Positions 48,765 to 60,805 of a DNA stretch of 64,000 bases are shown in pieces (the stretch's first letter is position 1; every line of letters begins with the position of its first letter). The notes beneath the pieces are model-generated. The model had not been told where the DNA came from, did not search any database, and saw only the letters and a list, made by a program, of their open reading frames with translations. The stretch spans positions 496,001-560,000 of the forward strand of contig BGZK01000011.1 in the NCBI GenBank assembly GCA_005406025.1, read 5' to 3'. The stretch is from Eumeta japonica. Its lineage: Eukaryota; Arthropoda; Insecta; Lepidoptera; Psychidae. The position numbers were made by a program, and so were the translations under genes.

Positions 48765-48925
48765 CAGGATAAATATAAAATTAACACTTACTTAGGCGAT
48801 CGGTATCTATCTATCCTCTCGAATGAATATTTAATTCGTTGGATGAGGATTCGTATCGAAAGAACAGGTTTGAGGGTTGGCAGTGGATCTCATGCTGCAT
48901 GTTACTATATACGTTGCAGGTAAGC
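48765..48925 (+). mobile_element. second copy of the foldback repeat in the protease intron
   Basis: It matches the reverse complement of 27140-27300: attaacacttacttagg, atcctctcgaatgaatattt, gaggattcgta, then catgctgcatgttac and gcaggtaagcg. The distal inverted arm is not evident, so this copy is truncated. Confidence 0.6.
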
Positions 48926-49990
48926 GTCCAATTTTATCTTGTTCGGTCATAACATTTTATCATCCTATAACCTCTGAATGAATCTTTTAACGTTCATTTT
49001 TGTACACGGACTAGATTTGACCGCTATATTTTTTTAATTAATTTAAAAAACATATTTTTTATCCTAAATTAATACTTAATATCCAAAAAAAAATTAAAAA
49101 AAACATGTAAATATTGCAGAAGCACTGAAACTCATTTCAGTTTTTTATCTCAATAAAAAACAGAACTAATGCATATTCATATTCATGCACATTATAAATC
49201 GTTTAATACGTAAATAAATCATTTTTAACACCCATGTGACTGGAGTCGATCAATTAAAGAATTGATTCCGTTCGAAATCCCTGCACGAAACTTTGAAGAT
49301 AGAGCATGTTATCGTGCGTGCCAAGTGCCATAATATACCATTGTCTAACGAGCTTGCGGCCGTATTTGCGGCACGGCGCGTTGGGTCCCCGCCTTATCGT
49401 CGCTTCCTGGGTTTGCATGACCGCTTCGCTGACCAAATATTCGATGCTAGGTCTGGAGTATGCATATATCTTTGTAGTTATAACTATTTGTGTGGATATG
49501 ATAAGATCTTCAATCTGATTCCGTTGTTTGAAATCTTTTTTAGATGTGCCGCTGGTAAATCGCGACTCGGTTGCGGTAGCGGGAGTAAAATAGAGTTAAC
49601 CGGCGCTGACGTTATCTTTCTAAATAGCGTCCTATATCGCGGCGGAGCGTGAAGTCAGCAGCCACACGAACCTTTTAAAAAGTTGATCAGCTAAAGAGAT
49701 TACCGGCTGTGGAGCGCTGGGCCAGTAAAAGAACAGTATTCGCTAACTTCATTATTTTATTCCGTTGCTGTTGGCGAGTGGCGCACTGCGGCTTACTGCT
49801 GTTCGAAGCTTTCCTCTATGAAATAATGAATTTGTATTTTATAGGAGAATTTGCTCTTCGTTCTAACAAATCTTCCGAATTGCCGCATACCCGCGCGACT
49901 CAAATTACAAATTTGATATGAAATTTAAACATGTAAGAAAGTTTAACTATTGTAATGGCATTCCCGGCAATGCCCCCCCTCATATACTTA
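48926..49990. other. gene-free stretch
   Basis: No domain recognised in the open frames near 49300-49900, which follow rising G+C toward the island at 50 kb. Confidence 0.35.
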
Positions 49991-49993
49991 CCT

Positions 49994-50640
49994 GTTCGAA
50001 ACAACTTTCCACATTCGCTCGTCGCAATTTCCGTTCGCCGCAGGTCAACTCTTGCGTCGTCCGCCTTTTCGGGCGGGCTTTCGCGGAGGGCGGCGCAGTG
50101 ATGAGTTTAGTTTCGGAATTAGGTTTGTAAGCATAAGATACGGTCCGTTTTTGATATTCCCAACCCTTTCCCGATAGATGGCGCCCCGCACGACGAGCGT
50201 TCGCCGGCGCGGCAACTTTCCCGCGAATAAGTTGAGCATTACAGTTAACGAGTCGACGCAATCTCGGCGAAGGGTCCCCGGCGACGCCCACCAAAGAAAT
50301 TACTCGGGATTTGCATAAAGGAGAGTCAGGGGAGCTCCTTTGAAACTGCCGCCAAGTTTGTGGACACCCCGACGTGTATTACGTTACGCTTCCCTCGAAC
50401 AGAGTTCGGCGGCGCCGCCCGCGCCGGCGCCGGCGCCCGCGCGCTCGGCAATAACCGGAATGCTGATGGCGTGTAGGTGCGGGACGTGCCTGATTAACTC
50501 ATTAAGAAATTTTCATTTGTCACAAAAGTTGGGACCGCGTAAGCTTCGCCCGAAAACGTGTTCGCCGCGCAGACGTACGTGCTGCCGTTTGGCCGACCTG
50601 CTCGATCCGGCTCCCAGCGCTTAAGTGGCCGTCGTTACGA
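49994..50640 (-). other. GC-rich island with possible first exon ending at a consensus donor
   Basis: On the minus strand a GC-rich open frame starts with ATG at 50294 and runs about 100 codons to ...VESCFEQ, where the exact consensus donor CAG|GTAAGTAT lies at 49993. Upstream (50300-50640) stays CpG-rich, as at insect promoters. The peptide (basic, Arg/Ala-rich) is not one I recognise, so this may be a 5' UTR exon, a true first coding exon or chance. No second exon could be identified to the left. Confidence 0.3.
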
Positions 50641-51433
50641 GATGTGACATGGTACAGACAGTCTATTTAATTTTTGTAGACCAGCGGCAACGACAGTTGA
50701 CGATAGTCTACAAAAACTAAAGGATCCGCGTAAGTACGGAAAACATATAAGAATTTATACACAATAAGAATTCGTAGAAAAATAAATGTAATCATACAAT
50801 TTTAAGAACTTCACACTCATCATCGAATTTCAATATTTTAAGGATTTTATAGCTTTTTACTGGTTTTCGAAACTTCTAGCGTATTGATTAGAAAATTCGC
50901 CGTGAAGTGGTAAGCCAGAGTCCACTTACAGTAATATAGCGAATATCGTATGCACAATGAATAATTACAAATGTTAACCGATTTCTCAGAAACGGTTCAA
51001 TCGACTTAAATAGTTAAAAATGTCCTTTATTAGGAATAGATTTTCTGTAACGGAAAACATACCAATCGTTAAGAAAATTGAAAAGAACCTATTCACAAGA
51101 TACACCTGAAAAACATACATAAATAGATTTTGTGATATTTCACAATATTAAGTAATTCAACCTAGTGACGTACCTTTTTTTATGAAAATCGTTTGAATAG
51201 TTTCTTAGTGACATAGTAATGCAGATTATACAATTGTTTACTTACTAACTTTTCTACACCTTTTAGACAGTTGAGAAAGTTTGAGAAAATTTAAGGTTTT
51301 GGAAACCAATCGACCTTATCGACGGCTGGGCGAAACTGCGAGACCGATGGTGGTTGCACTTTAATTAGAAATGTAGAGCCCCTGAAATGATAATCAGTGC
51401 CAAAAAAATTCGAGATCCGAACTGTTGAAGTGA
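50641..51433. other. gene-free stretch
   Basis: A short inverted pair is seen at 50656-50720: the left side cagtctatttaatttttgtagacca and the right side gatagtctacaaaaacta contain ttttgtaga / tctacaaaa. No gene recognised. Confidence 0.4.
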
Positions 51434-52030
51434 AACTTCTAATGCGACTTCCAACAAGGTTGCGTTAAACGTTTAACGTTATCATGGAGGGGGTATGAAA
51501 GCACTGTTGCGTTAAACAGTTAACGCTCCTGGGGAAGGGGAATAGAAAGCGAGAGTGAAAACGTGGCACTCGAACGCATGCGCGTAGTATACCTGTTATA
51601 GGTCAGCGTAAGCGTTAGCAACGAGTAGGGTCCAATAATCCAACGCAAGAGGGAGAGTAAAAGAAAGATAAACAAAGGTAGAAAGTAGGAGAGAGAAAGA
51701 GAGTGAGTCGGTAGATTTCGTCTCGCAATTGTAACGTGCGACGAAAAACACAATTTCCACCCCTTCCTACTTTCATTTCCACTTTACGAAGTTTCACTGC
51801 TTCCGCGCGGAGGGTCTCCACGCACTATTTTTATAATCCCATTGTAAATGTGGATTTGGATATTTCTCCACTCGAAAATGATAATTAAAAGATGCGAATG
51901 TTAATAAAATTTGTCTTAAAGAAACAATATGAGTTTGCTAAAAATCAATTTCTACCCCTTCCTATTTTCATTTCCACATTACGAAGTTTCACTTCTTCCG
52001 CGCGGAGGCACTCCACGCACTTTTTTTTTT
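51434..52030 (+). repeat. dispersed repeat, copy 1 (palindromic core)
   Basis: 51434-51655 closely matches 60486-60705, and 51853-51945 matches 60707-60805. Shared parts include cttctaatgcgacttccaac, two ttgcgttaaac..ttaacg motifs, and tggcactcgaacgcatgcgc followed by gtagtatacctgtta. This copy has an extra module (51753-51830: ccaccccttcctactttcat...ttccgcgcggag...ccacgcac) that is repeated at 51948-52024, 195 bp on. Family not recognised; probably a non-autonomous transposon. Confidence 0.8.
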
Positions 52031-53340
52031 CCTCTTTGTTCGTACAAAGCCAAGAAGACGTCTGATTAGTTATGTTAAGAATGGCCTAATTTGTGAGAAG
52101 CTACCATAATTATAAAAATTAATTACCTAATCAGTGAAAATCTTAAATAAAATAAAATTTTACGAAAGAGAAGAACAGTCTTGAAAACCTCATTAAACGA
52201 ATAAAGAGTGTTTAGAGTTAGCGACATATACAGTAGAGTAAACAAAAAAAAAAGTAAATATGAATACAAAACGTGAAATATAGAGTCAAAGATATGATGA
52301 AAGCTGAGACATAACCGCGTTTGGGATATCTTTCAAAATAAACCTAATTATTTTAATAGGTTTTAGAAGGCTATTTTTATTAACTTTTTTTTAAATGCAT
52401 AACCACCGTGGTGTACATGCACGAAACCTAATATGCTGATCGTTCAGTTGTATGGTGGATGTCATTTCTAATTACAGACGTTAAATTATCTATATAGAGT
52501 TATAAGAGAAAAATAAAACATGCCTCTTTTGCCTTCATGTTCAATTCTTCATGAGTCTATCAATGTAAATAAAATGAAAATGTATCGCTCGGATCACAAC
52601 TATTTCCTTCAGTTGTTCGTTTTAAAAAGTTAAGAAAAATGAACTTATTATTTTATAGAAGTTCACGTATAGACGCAAAAAGTGCGAAAGTATCACTTAC
52701 AATGCAAGCCGACCTCGGTCAGCAACTAGGATGGTGTTAATGATTAAATAATTGTATATATTATTACACATTTCTTTTAATTTGAATACCATAAACATTT
52801 CACAAAATAAATACCCAATACTCGATATATTAAATTATTTATAATTTTTTCCAGCAATGTACATTTCTATTTTTCGACAGATCAGTGGGTACAAGACAAG
52901 AGAAATGATAGATTTTAGTTCTTTATATAAATATACTTTGAATAAACGTGTTATTTTTCGGGCCTTTCTAATACAGTATAAGACTTGAGTCACTATAGAT
53001 TACCCAAGGACGTGTAATGTTTGTGACAGTATGAGTCGTTGTTTAATATTATAAGGATAAAACGTTCGGATTTCCCCCGCCTGTCAAACATGATTATTTA
53101 TGAGGAATCTCAGTGTAAAAACTAATGGAGGTTATACATCGGTATTTGAGCAAATGTAAGCTCATATCGTAACGCTCAGTAATATGTTTCATGTCAATAT
53201 TTTCATTTTTATTCCAACAATCACAGAAATAACGAAATGAATTTTAATAGCATTTTTTTTTTTGGCTGATAATGACTACTCTCATTAGATTTATGTATTG
53301 TTTAACACGCAATTGTTTTTTAAGTAAAAAAAAAATGGCA
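52031..53340. other. gene-free AT-rich stretch
   Basis: Nothing recognised. Confidence 0.4.
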
Positions 53341-53400
53341 CATACATACTGGGGTTGAAACCCACAACCTTCGGAATCAGGAAAAGGAGTCCTATCTCCG
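53341..53400 (-). repeat. tRNA-like SINE fragment
   Basis: On the minus strand cctgattccgaaggttgtgg is followed by gtttcaacccc, a B-box-like run. It resembles gattcggaaggtacggtgttcgattctg in the repeat at 450-480. It is short and degenerate. Confidence 0.4.
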
Positions 53401-53898
53401 ATTTGTATTGCTTTTCATTTTAATAATGATATGAAAATAGTGTAATTATAAATTTTTCCGTCATAAGTACGGCCCTACCTCATAGGGCCGATCACACTTC
53501 TAGTAATTTTGGCGGGTCTCATAGATATTAAGTATTTGTTAACGGGACTATTAACAGCAGCGGGCGATTGCGGAGATTGCAGCGTGCGCGGGATGTGCCG
53601 GCAGGTCACTCACGCTGCGGCTACAGACTCGCTCGGTACACCCGACACAGTGCAGTCTTCATTAATTATTTTGTTAATCTACCTAACATTAAATTAATCC
53701 ACAAGCAATACGTATATTTTATTTATCGTAATAATACACGCGATAACAGTATTTAATACTTTGAAAAAAATAAAATCGCGCAATAAGCACCTATCATGAA
53801 CACTAATCCACTTAATACTAAGATTACAATATTAATTTAAAATTTAATTATAAGAGAAAAAAATCCTTATTTTTGTTAAACATATTCACTGTGGGTTA

Positions 53899-54013
53899 CA
53901 CTAAAAATAAACACGTAATTCGTAAACGTAATGCGTAAGATTTGACAGATTGTCCACGAAATATTTGTCAAATCTTACGGATACTTAAGCGAATTACGGT
54001 TTTACTTTTGGTG
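53899..54013. mobile_element. small MITE, 115 bp
   Basis: Inverted ends cactaaaaataaacacgtaa and (reverse complement of the right end) caccaaaagtaaaaccgtaa continue into inner arms gcgtaagatttgaca / tgtcaaatcttacg, so the whole element folds back around a short loop (about 53950-53968). No coding capacity. Superfamily unknown. Confidence 0.7.
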
Positions 54014-57000
54014 AAATCTGTCGTTAACAACAAATAGAATCGGTTTAGGGAATAACTTAAAAAATCGTATTTTTTTTTTAAATATATACAACTAAATAAT
54101 ACTTAAGCGTCGTAATTGACAATACTTATTTTTAATAAAACCTTCGACATCGACGATCTCTTTGAGACATATTGGATATTTTTGATTGAAGACTGGGAGT
54201 CAGATGGAAAACCGTTGAACGGGCTATTTGTCGCAAGTGTATACAACCGGTTTCATAATCCCCTGAAGGTACCTTAAACATCGGCTGCGGCGGTCCTCAC
54301 GACCATAATTAGTCTTAGGGCGAGCTCTTAAGGCGGGCACAGACTTACGAATTGAAGAGACCGACTTGACGATATCTGAATTAACATTAATAGGTTTGCG
54401 TACACTTCCTTTACTATAACTCAGCGTATCCAAATAGTTGAGAAGCGTGTTGCCACATAGTTGAAGTGTGACGTTCCCCTGTAGTAGTAAGGTATTGAAA
54501 AATTTCCTTCTTAAAAAAAAGCTTTATAGAGCAATTCCTTTCATTTTTATTTTATTTTGTTTTTATTATTTATTAGGGTCATAGTAACATATTCCGTACA
54601 AATTTTAATTGGTTACTTATAATGGTTCAAACACAATATGGCGCTTTAAAAGTTGTGCAAAAAGACGGGACAGGATATATAGGACAGACAAGCTTAGTGA
54701 TAGGATTCCGTTGGCGCGAAAAGTAGATGTCGTTGAAGGTCGGTTCAATTTCTTAAAATATTTTTTCTTTGCATGTGCGTTTACGTGTGCAAATTGATTC
54801 CTTCATTTTTATTATCCTTTGAGGAATGGTATTTATACGTTGGTATCATATGCGATAGCATTTTGAAATGGTGAAACTTGAAAGAGTTATTTGCACTTAA
54901 ATTGTATTATTTGCACTCAATGATAAATTTCATACGACACATAATTGTGAAGGTAAGTAATGGTCGAGGTCGTTGAGGAGTTCGATAGGTTTTCTCTGAA
55001 AAAATTATCTACCATTATCGAGAATTTCTCAGAGATCGAGTAAAGTCGGGCGTCTCGTCAAAACACAGCTACCCAATAAGACTTATAGTAACAATTATTT
55101 AAAAAAACCAGTTTACGAACTAATATAGATTAAATAAAAAATTGTGGGCATATCACGTTTCCAATAAAATCTAAATATAAGGCGATCGTGCGACTCTCTG
55201 GTTTCTGTTTTTAAGGGAGCTTCCACGAAGCCGAAAGGTATATTAAATTAGCTGATTAACAGATACATATCAGCCCATATTGCTGAAGCTGTCTATCGCG
55301 CAGCGCGGTGTTTGCTCGAGAGCTCATTAGCGTAAAGAGTATGTTATCCGGAAATTGCCTCAGACAAAATCCAACGTTAGGGACGTCTCAGCGAAAACGT
55401 AGTCTTACGCCTAAAAGGGGAAGTGTTAAAAGAGTGTAATAAAATAAATAATTGTATTAGCTACTTCTTTAACTGGCGAAATCTGTTTACCATTTAAAGA
55501 CAACTTTCTTATATTATCTTTTTTCATCACATTAATCTTTCAGTTTAGTAGTATGCATTGTGAGTAATTAAATGTTATGTAAATATTGCTCAATGCATGA
55601 TTTTAAAAGTCTTATACATATTACTTATCAATATTAATGATTTTAATCGTTGAAAATCTACGTTTACAGACCTGGATAATATATATTTATATTTACATTA
55701 TATATTTATATTTACGTTCCATAATTAGTGACACTACAGAGGCACAATAAAAACATTTCTTTCATTGCATCAAAATATTTCCATCTAATTAAAATAACGC
55801 CATTGTAAATTATTTAAACAATTAACACATATATACCAAAAGCATACAAAAATAACCCACCAAATGCTTCATTCTTATAGAGGAGCTTCTTAAGGGCTTC
55901 GAAGTAGCGGGTGAACTGGAAAAAAACTTGACAGTAGTTCTGGAAGTGGGCGCGTCGCGGCTCTGCATCTCATTACAATGCAGATCGAGCACCACAGGTG
56001 TAAGCCACAGTCGTCCCTCTTTCGCTCTTATCGCATAGTAGCTCGTACAGATTCAAAGGTTAATTGTAGATAAGCTAATGAAAAAAGGCACTCTACATTA
56101 AATCTATAATATTCTTCTATAAATGCGTGAGGAGTGTCGCTTTCGTCGCACGAATACGAACCGACATAGCCGGTAATTTGAAATTCTACGGTACGAGACT
56201 TTAAACTGAAAAATATTTACATCTTCCATTTATGTAGAATTATTCAATTTATAGCAGAATTATTACTGATCTAAGTTTTTTATTATTTGTATAAGTGGTT
56301 ATCACAAAATCAACCTATGAGAATGTGATTCGTGGGCCAAACGCGTTATTTAATGAATATTCATAAACGTTGGCTCATTTTTTAAATGGGTCACAAAAAA
56401 TTCCAACAAAATTAAACATTGAATAAAAAAATCGAACAAGTGCGAACAAGATTTGCAACCCATTTGTATGCAACCCTTAAAGTTGCATAGAAAATTATGT
56501 ATGTAAATATATTTTATCTATCAAGAGTTTCTATAACTTTTGTCTGATACTAGTGAAAATTCCAGAACTTTTACTTTTTTTTTAATAAAAACTCTTCAAT
56601 TGATTGTTGAAATTTCTAATTTTTGCCAATTGTAAATTTCGTGGCAGGAAATCAAAAAGTGTCTCACACATGGGTCTCCATCGCGATCCAGCTGCATATA
56701 AGTGTATATCAACAAAAAATATTTTTTTAGTTGATGATAAGTACCCTATAGGATTTGATTTACTTGTCAGTATCAAAATGTAAAGCATAAATTATCGCAT
56801 TTCGGAGGTATTTCATGATTACATTGACTTAGAACCTTGGTTTTTTTTATAGCTCCATTTTAATGCGAAAATTCTTATTATTTTATATCTCTTCTGATTA
56901 AACTCATACGCCGCCTGTGGTTATAACTAGTGCCTGTATCATTTTTTGGGTGGAAACGTGGTATTCAATAATTCGATATTAAACGACGCAAAAATAATTA

Positions 57001-58500
57001 CATAAATAACTACCAAATAAGCAATTTACGCAACCATATGGGGTATGATAGAGTTGAACTGATCCTTAAATGGAACCTTACAGCCAGATAAGAGCCACTT
57101 CATTACTAAATGCTGCCCGAGGCTGTAGAAGAGTATCCTAAAACAGCTTTAGTTCGAAAAGACCACCTGAACAGTTCAGCGACTATATAGTGCCAAATAT
57201 ACATATGTGTAACAATGCAATAAAAATCCTATCTAATCTATTAAACCGTGCCCACTAAACCCAATCCATCACCGCGTCACGGCTCATTGACAGATCAGCA
57301 TACCACCGATAGTTACGCATGAAACAAACTCAGTACGTTGGCGATAAGCATATAATCTTATATTGATCCAGGTAATGGAAATGGTGACGTAAGAAAGTAT
57401 GCCACTTTTCAATGTCATGCTCCGAAAACAGATTGCATTATTTATGCTACACCGTTTAAATTTATAAAAAAAAGTACCCAGTAAAGACAGCGTCGCTTTT
57501 AATTTCCTTCATTACATCGACCGAATCTTTATAGTTACATTCACTGTTCTTTGTCCGTATTTCTTCTAAAATTATTGTCTTTTATCAGTGTTAAAAAGGC
57601 ACATTGTATAATATAAAAATATAAGTAACTATGTAGTTATAAAAAAAGAGGTTAATAATTGGCTGATTTATCTTTGATTTACTGTTAATAATTGAAACCT
57701 GAAAAGCGTCATACAAACTGCACCATTCAAGGAAGAAATTTATACTGGGCTGTTTCAATTTTCAGTACTGATAATGTATTTGTAGTGAAACTAGTCCCTA
57801 CACACAGATCACTCAAATCTGTTTTACTATTGTCTATTTAAACTTTAGATATCTGTAATACATTTAATAAAGTAATTTAGTCAACCTCACACTATCTGAT
57901 TTGGAGATAGGTCGGCTGCACGGCCTGTAAAGCGTAGCGTTATAGGCGAAATGTTAGCCCTTCAGAGCTATCTAATTGGAAAAGTTTGAAACAAGTTGTC
58001 AGCTTGAAAGTCTTACTACTAGTTAGGTCAAAGGTCGCAAAGTAGGAATAGAATGAAACTAATTACTTAAGTAGTTGTGAATAAGTATATTCTAAGTAAA
58101 TTGTCTACTGACCATTATGTTAATTGTACAATGTAAGAAGTATAGAAGAAAGAACGCTTTTGTAACAGCGAATCTGTTTAGAAAAAGACAGCACTGATAT
58201 AGAAAAAGAAATGTTCGTACTTTTTATTCCATATTATTCAAAAAGCCAAAGCTGAAATTTTTATGTAAATCATGTTTATGTACTCCATATAATATATTTT
58301 TTTTGCTTTAACGGAACAACATCTATAAATCACAAATTAAGGATCATAAAATAATGTCCTTTACGAGCATCCACTTTAATATTTATTTCAATGAATATTT
58401 TATTTCTCCGAATTGAAAACACGAAGAGATAGGCGCAAGTAGGCGTACGAGGCGTGACGTAACACTACGGCTTAAGCGGAATTCACCTCTCCTATTTTTT
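54014..58500. other. gene-free stretch
   Basis: No recognisable gene. Small tandem atatatttatatttac x2 at 55680-55717. A donor-like AAG|GTAAGTAA at 54952 has no exon-like sequence before it. A GC-richer spot is at 55950-56010. Confidence 0.35.
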
Positions 58501-58745
58501 CCGCATAATCACATCACCCCTTCGCTCTTCGACGATTCTAGCTCATGACCATTGAGCATACTTCGCTGTAGCGGCCGCGGGTCAATAACTTCGAGGGCCG
58601 CTATACAGGCGGCCCCGTCAGAAAGGGATTCGTTTCTGAAGGGCGCGATGCGGCGCGCCGTGTCCATGCCATTTATTTTCAAAAGTAAAGTATCAGCGCT
58701 GGCTGAGAGCGAACACCTGTACACTCTGACCGAACGGGCCTTGTA
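58500..58745. promoter_or_regulatory. GC-rich island
   Basis: A CpG-rich block, open on both strands (minus 71 codons, plus 64 codons), with no recognised domain. The flanking DNA is AT-rich. Possibly a conserved noncoding element or an exon I cannot identify. Confidence 0.25.
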
Positions 58746-58984
58746 ACTGGACCCCGGAATATTTTATTCAAACACATAAATCACGCAAAGGGTCCTCATG
58801 AAATCCGCCTCGAGTTGAGTTTTATACTATGCTCGGTAGTTGGTGGAGTTTTTTTTTTTAATTCCCGTTTTGTAGATATTCTACTTTTGCGTATAGCAAA
58901 ATAAAAATGTACTAAAACAACGATTTTTGTCACGAAAACGTACGATTAGTAACGTTAAGTTTCTTTTTCTTAGATATTAAGTCT

Positions 58985-59360
58985 GAACTGGTCTTTGCCC
59001 GCGGCTCTGTCCGCGTTGTCATAAAATGAATTAACTCTTTATAGAATAATCTCTCTATCTATCATTGTTCTAAAATTCCGCCCGCAGTCTTGATTTAATC
59101 TTTGGTTACACTTACGGTTCCAACTTTGTTTTTATTCTAAATACCGATCGTGGTCCTTCGTTAAAATTCGTCCCAGATCTGAGAATAGGAATGCGAATGC
59201 GAATTCGGAATTATAATCGAGAATGATTATTATTTCGAATTTGCTCTCGTTGTTGATCGCCATCGTGTTCTCGTTTTCGATCCTGATATCTCCCTTCAAA
59301 TTTCCACCTCTGTCTTATCCTCAATTCCGATCCCGGTCCCATTCTTGGTTTATTATATCG
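58985..59360 (-). mobile_element. Helitron-like remnant with degenerate core
   Basis: The + strand ggtctttgcccgcggctctg (58990) is a reversed Helitron 3' stem ending CCAG rather than CTAG. A degenerate run follows (gaatgcgaatgcgaattcgg; ttccgatcccggtcccattc) to about 59345. Confidence 0.5.
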
Positions 59361-60109
59361 AATATATGAGTCGTCTACAAATGCAAAGGTCTGAGAATAC
59401 AAAAATAGTCTATGTAGATTCAAAAATAACGGAAAGACCTTACAAATGAACACTACCTGTTTCACTCCTTTAGCGATTGAAATTATAAAACCACCGAAAC
59501 ACGTATTTCTTTATTTCTAACTAAATTTCAAATACCAATTTTTGTAACTCTCAAGTGTAAGTTATCGTTAAAAAAAAATTAAAACTCTACACAGACTTAC
59601 CATTCCTATGTATATATACCCTTTAGGATTAAATTTTCCAAAACCTTGAATTTTTTTTTTCATATGAAAAGAAGACAGCAAATACTTTTTCCGATTGATA
59701 TGGCTGTGGATTGAGCTTATAGAAATTTGTAGGAAATTGAACAAATATTTTTATAATTTCGTAACAATCACTACCAGATGTAAAAAGTTCATTCAAGTCT
59801 ATATAAGAAGAATAATTAGCTATAAGATGCGAAAATTGAATGAACTAAGAGACTTGAAATTCACCACCTTTAGCCAAGTTGCAATAAAAAAAATAAATTT
59901 TGTAGACAATAATACTGCGATCCCACAGCGCTATCGGTTCAGACTGCATACAAACAAATTTGAATCTTGTAAGAGTAAATAAAATCAGCAAATTCTCAAG
60001 AATAGAAGTTCATTCCTAAGAGAAATTAAGTTAATCAAAAAATTGCTTTAATACTCTTCGCACTTTTCCATTGTATACGCGTCGCTTAATCATCAAGATT
60101 TACATGAAC
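59361..60109. other. gene-free AT-rich stretch
   Basis: The 95-codon open frame at 59695-59982 has no recognised motif and AT-rich coding, so I treat it as chance. Confidence 0.4.
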
Positions 60110-60345
60110 GTGAATCATTAAGAGCCGAGACCGGGAATCGGAGTTGTCCACTGAAGAAGAAGGGGGAAAAAATGTAATAACACCGACGCGACGTAATGAA
60201 ATTCGAGTCTCCTCGCGGCGGCGGGCGGCAGTAAGTTAAGATTACCTGCGGGGCTAATGGCCGTCGTCGGGGCGCTTGCGGCGCGCGCGCCGGGCATTTG
60301 TCGGACGGCCGGCGCCAATTACGGGACGACACGCGGCGGCCCTTC
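60110..60345. promoter_or_regulatory. GC-rich island
   Basis: A CpG-rich block (cggcgggcggcagtaag; gcggcgcgcgcgccgggc) just before repeat copy 2. A minus-strand donor-like CAG|GTAATC lies at about 60246. No exon can be supported. Confidence 0.25.
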
Positions 60346-60485
60346 GGCGCTACCTTCTGGAATATGTTGACGCTTAGCTTTCACGGTTCATCGGCCGATT
60401 TGGATGTGCCGCATGGATTATTTTGAACGTTCGGAAATGTTTTTAGAGACAATTTGAGTCGATTTAACTTGCTATTTGCTCGTAA

Positions 60486-60805
60486 AAACTTCTAATGCGA
60501 CTTCCAACAAGGTTGCGTTAAACGTTTAACGCTCCCATGGAAGCGATATGAAAGCACTGTTGCGTTAAACGTTCAACGCTCCTGGGAAGGGGGGAAAAAA
60601 AGAGACAGAGCGAGAGCGAATGCGTGGCACTCGAACGCATGCGCGTAGTATACCTGTTACAGGCCAGCACGAGCGTTAACAATGAGTAGCGTCCAATATT
60701 GCAATAGATTTGGATATTTTTCCACTTGAAAATGATAATTAAAAGATGCGATCAATTGTGAAATGTAAGCAATGTTAATAAAGTTTGTCTTCAGAAACAT
60801 ATTGA
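60486..60805 (+). repeat. dispersed repeat, copy 2 (palindromic core)
   Basis: It contains the perfect 18-bp palindrome gcgttaaacgtttaacgc (60514-60531) and a near copy, gcgttaaacgttcaacgc (60561-60578). The rest follows copy 1 at 51434, but without the 51656-51852 module. GA-rich run ggggggaaaaaaagagacag at 60588. Confidence 0.8.

Noticed and set aside
49983..49993. ATACTTACCTG, identical to the 5' end of U1 snRNA
   Set aside because: The following bases do not match U1; it is better read as a splice donor on the other strand.
34963..50185. Two AGATGGCGC words (34966, 50174) resembling insect CTCF sites
   Set aside because: Short motif, one copy inside the hAT element; no further support.
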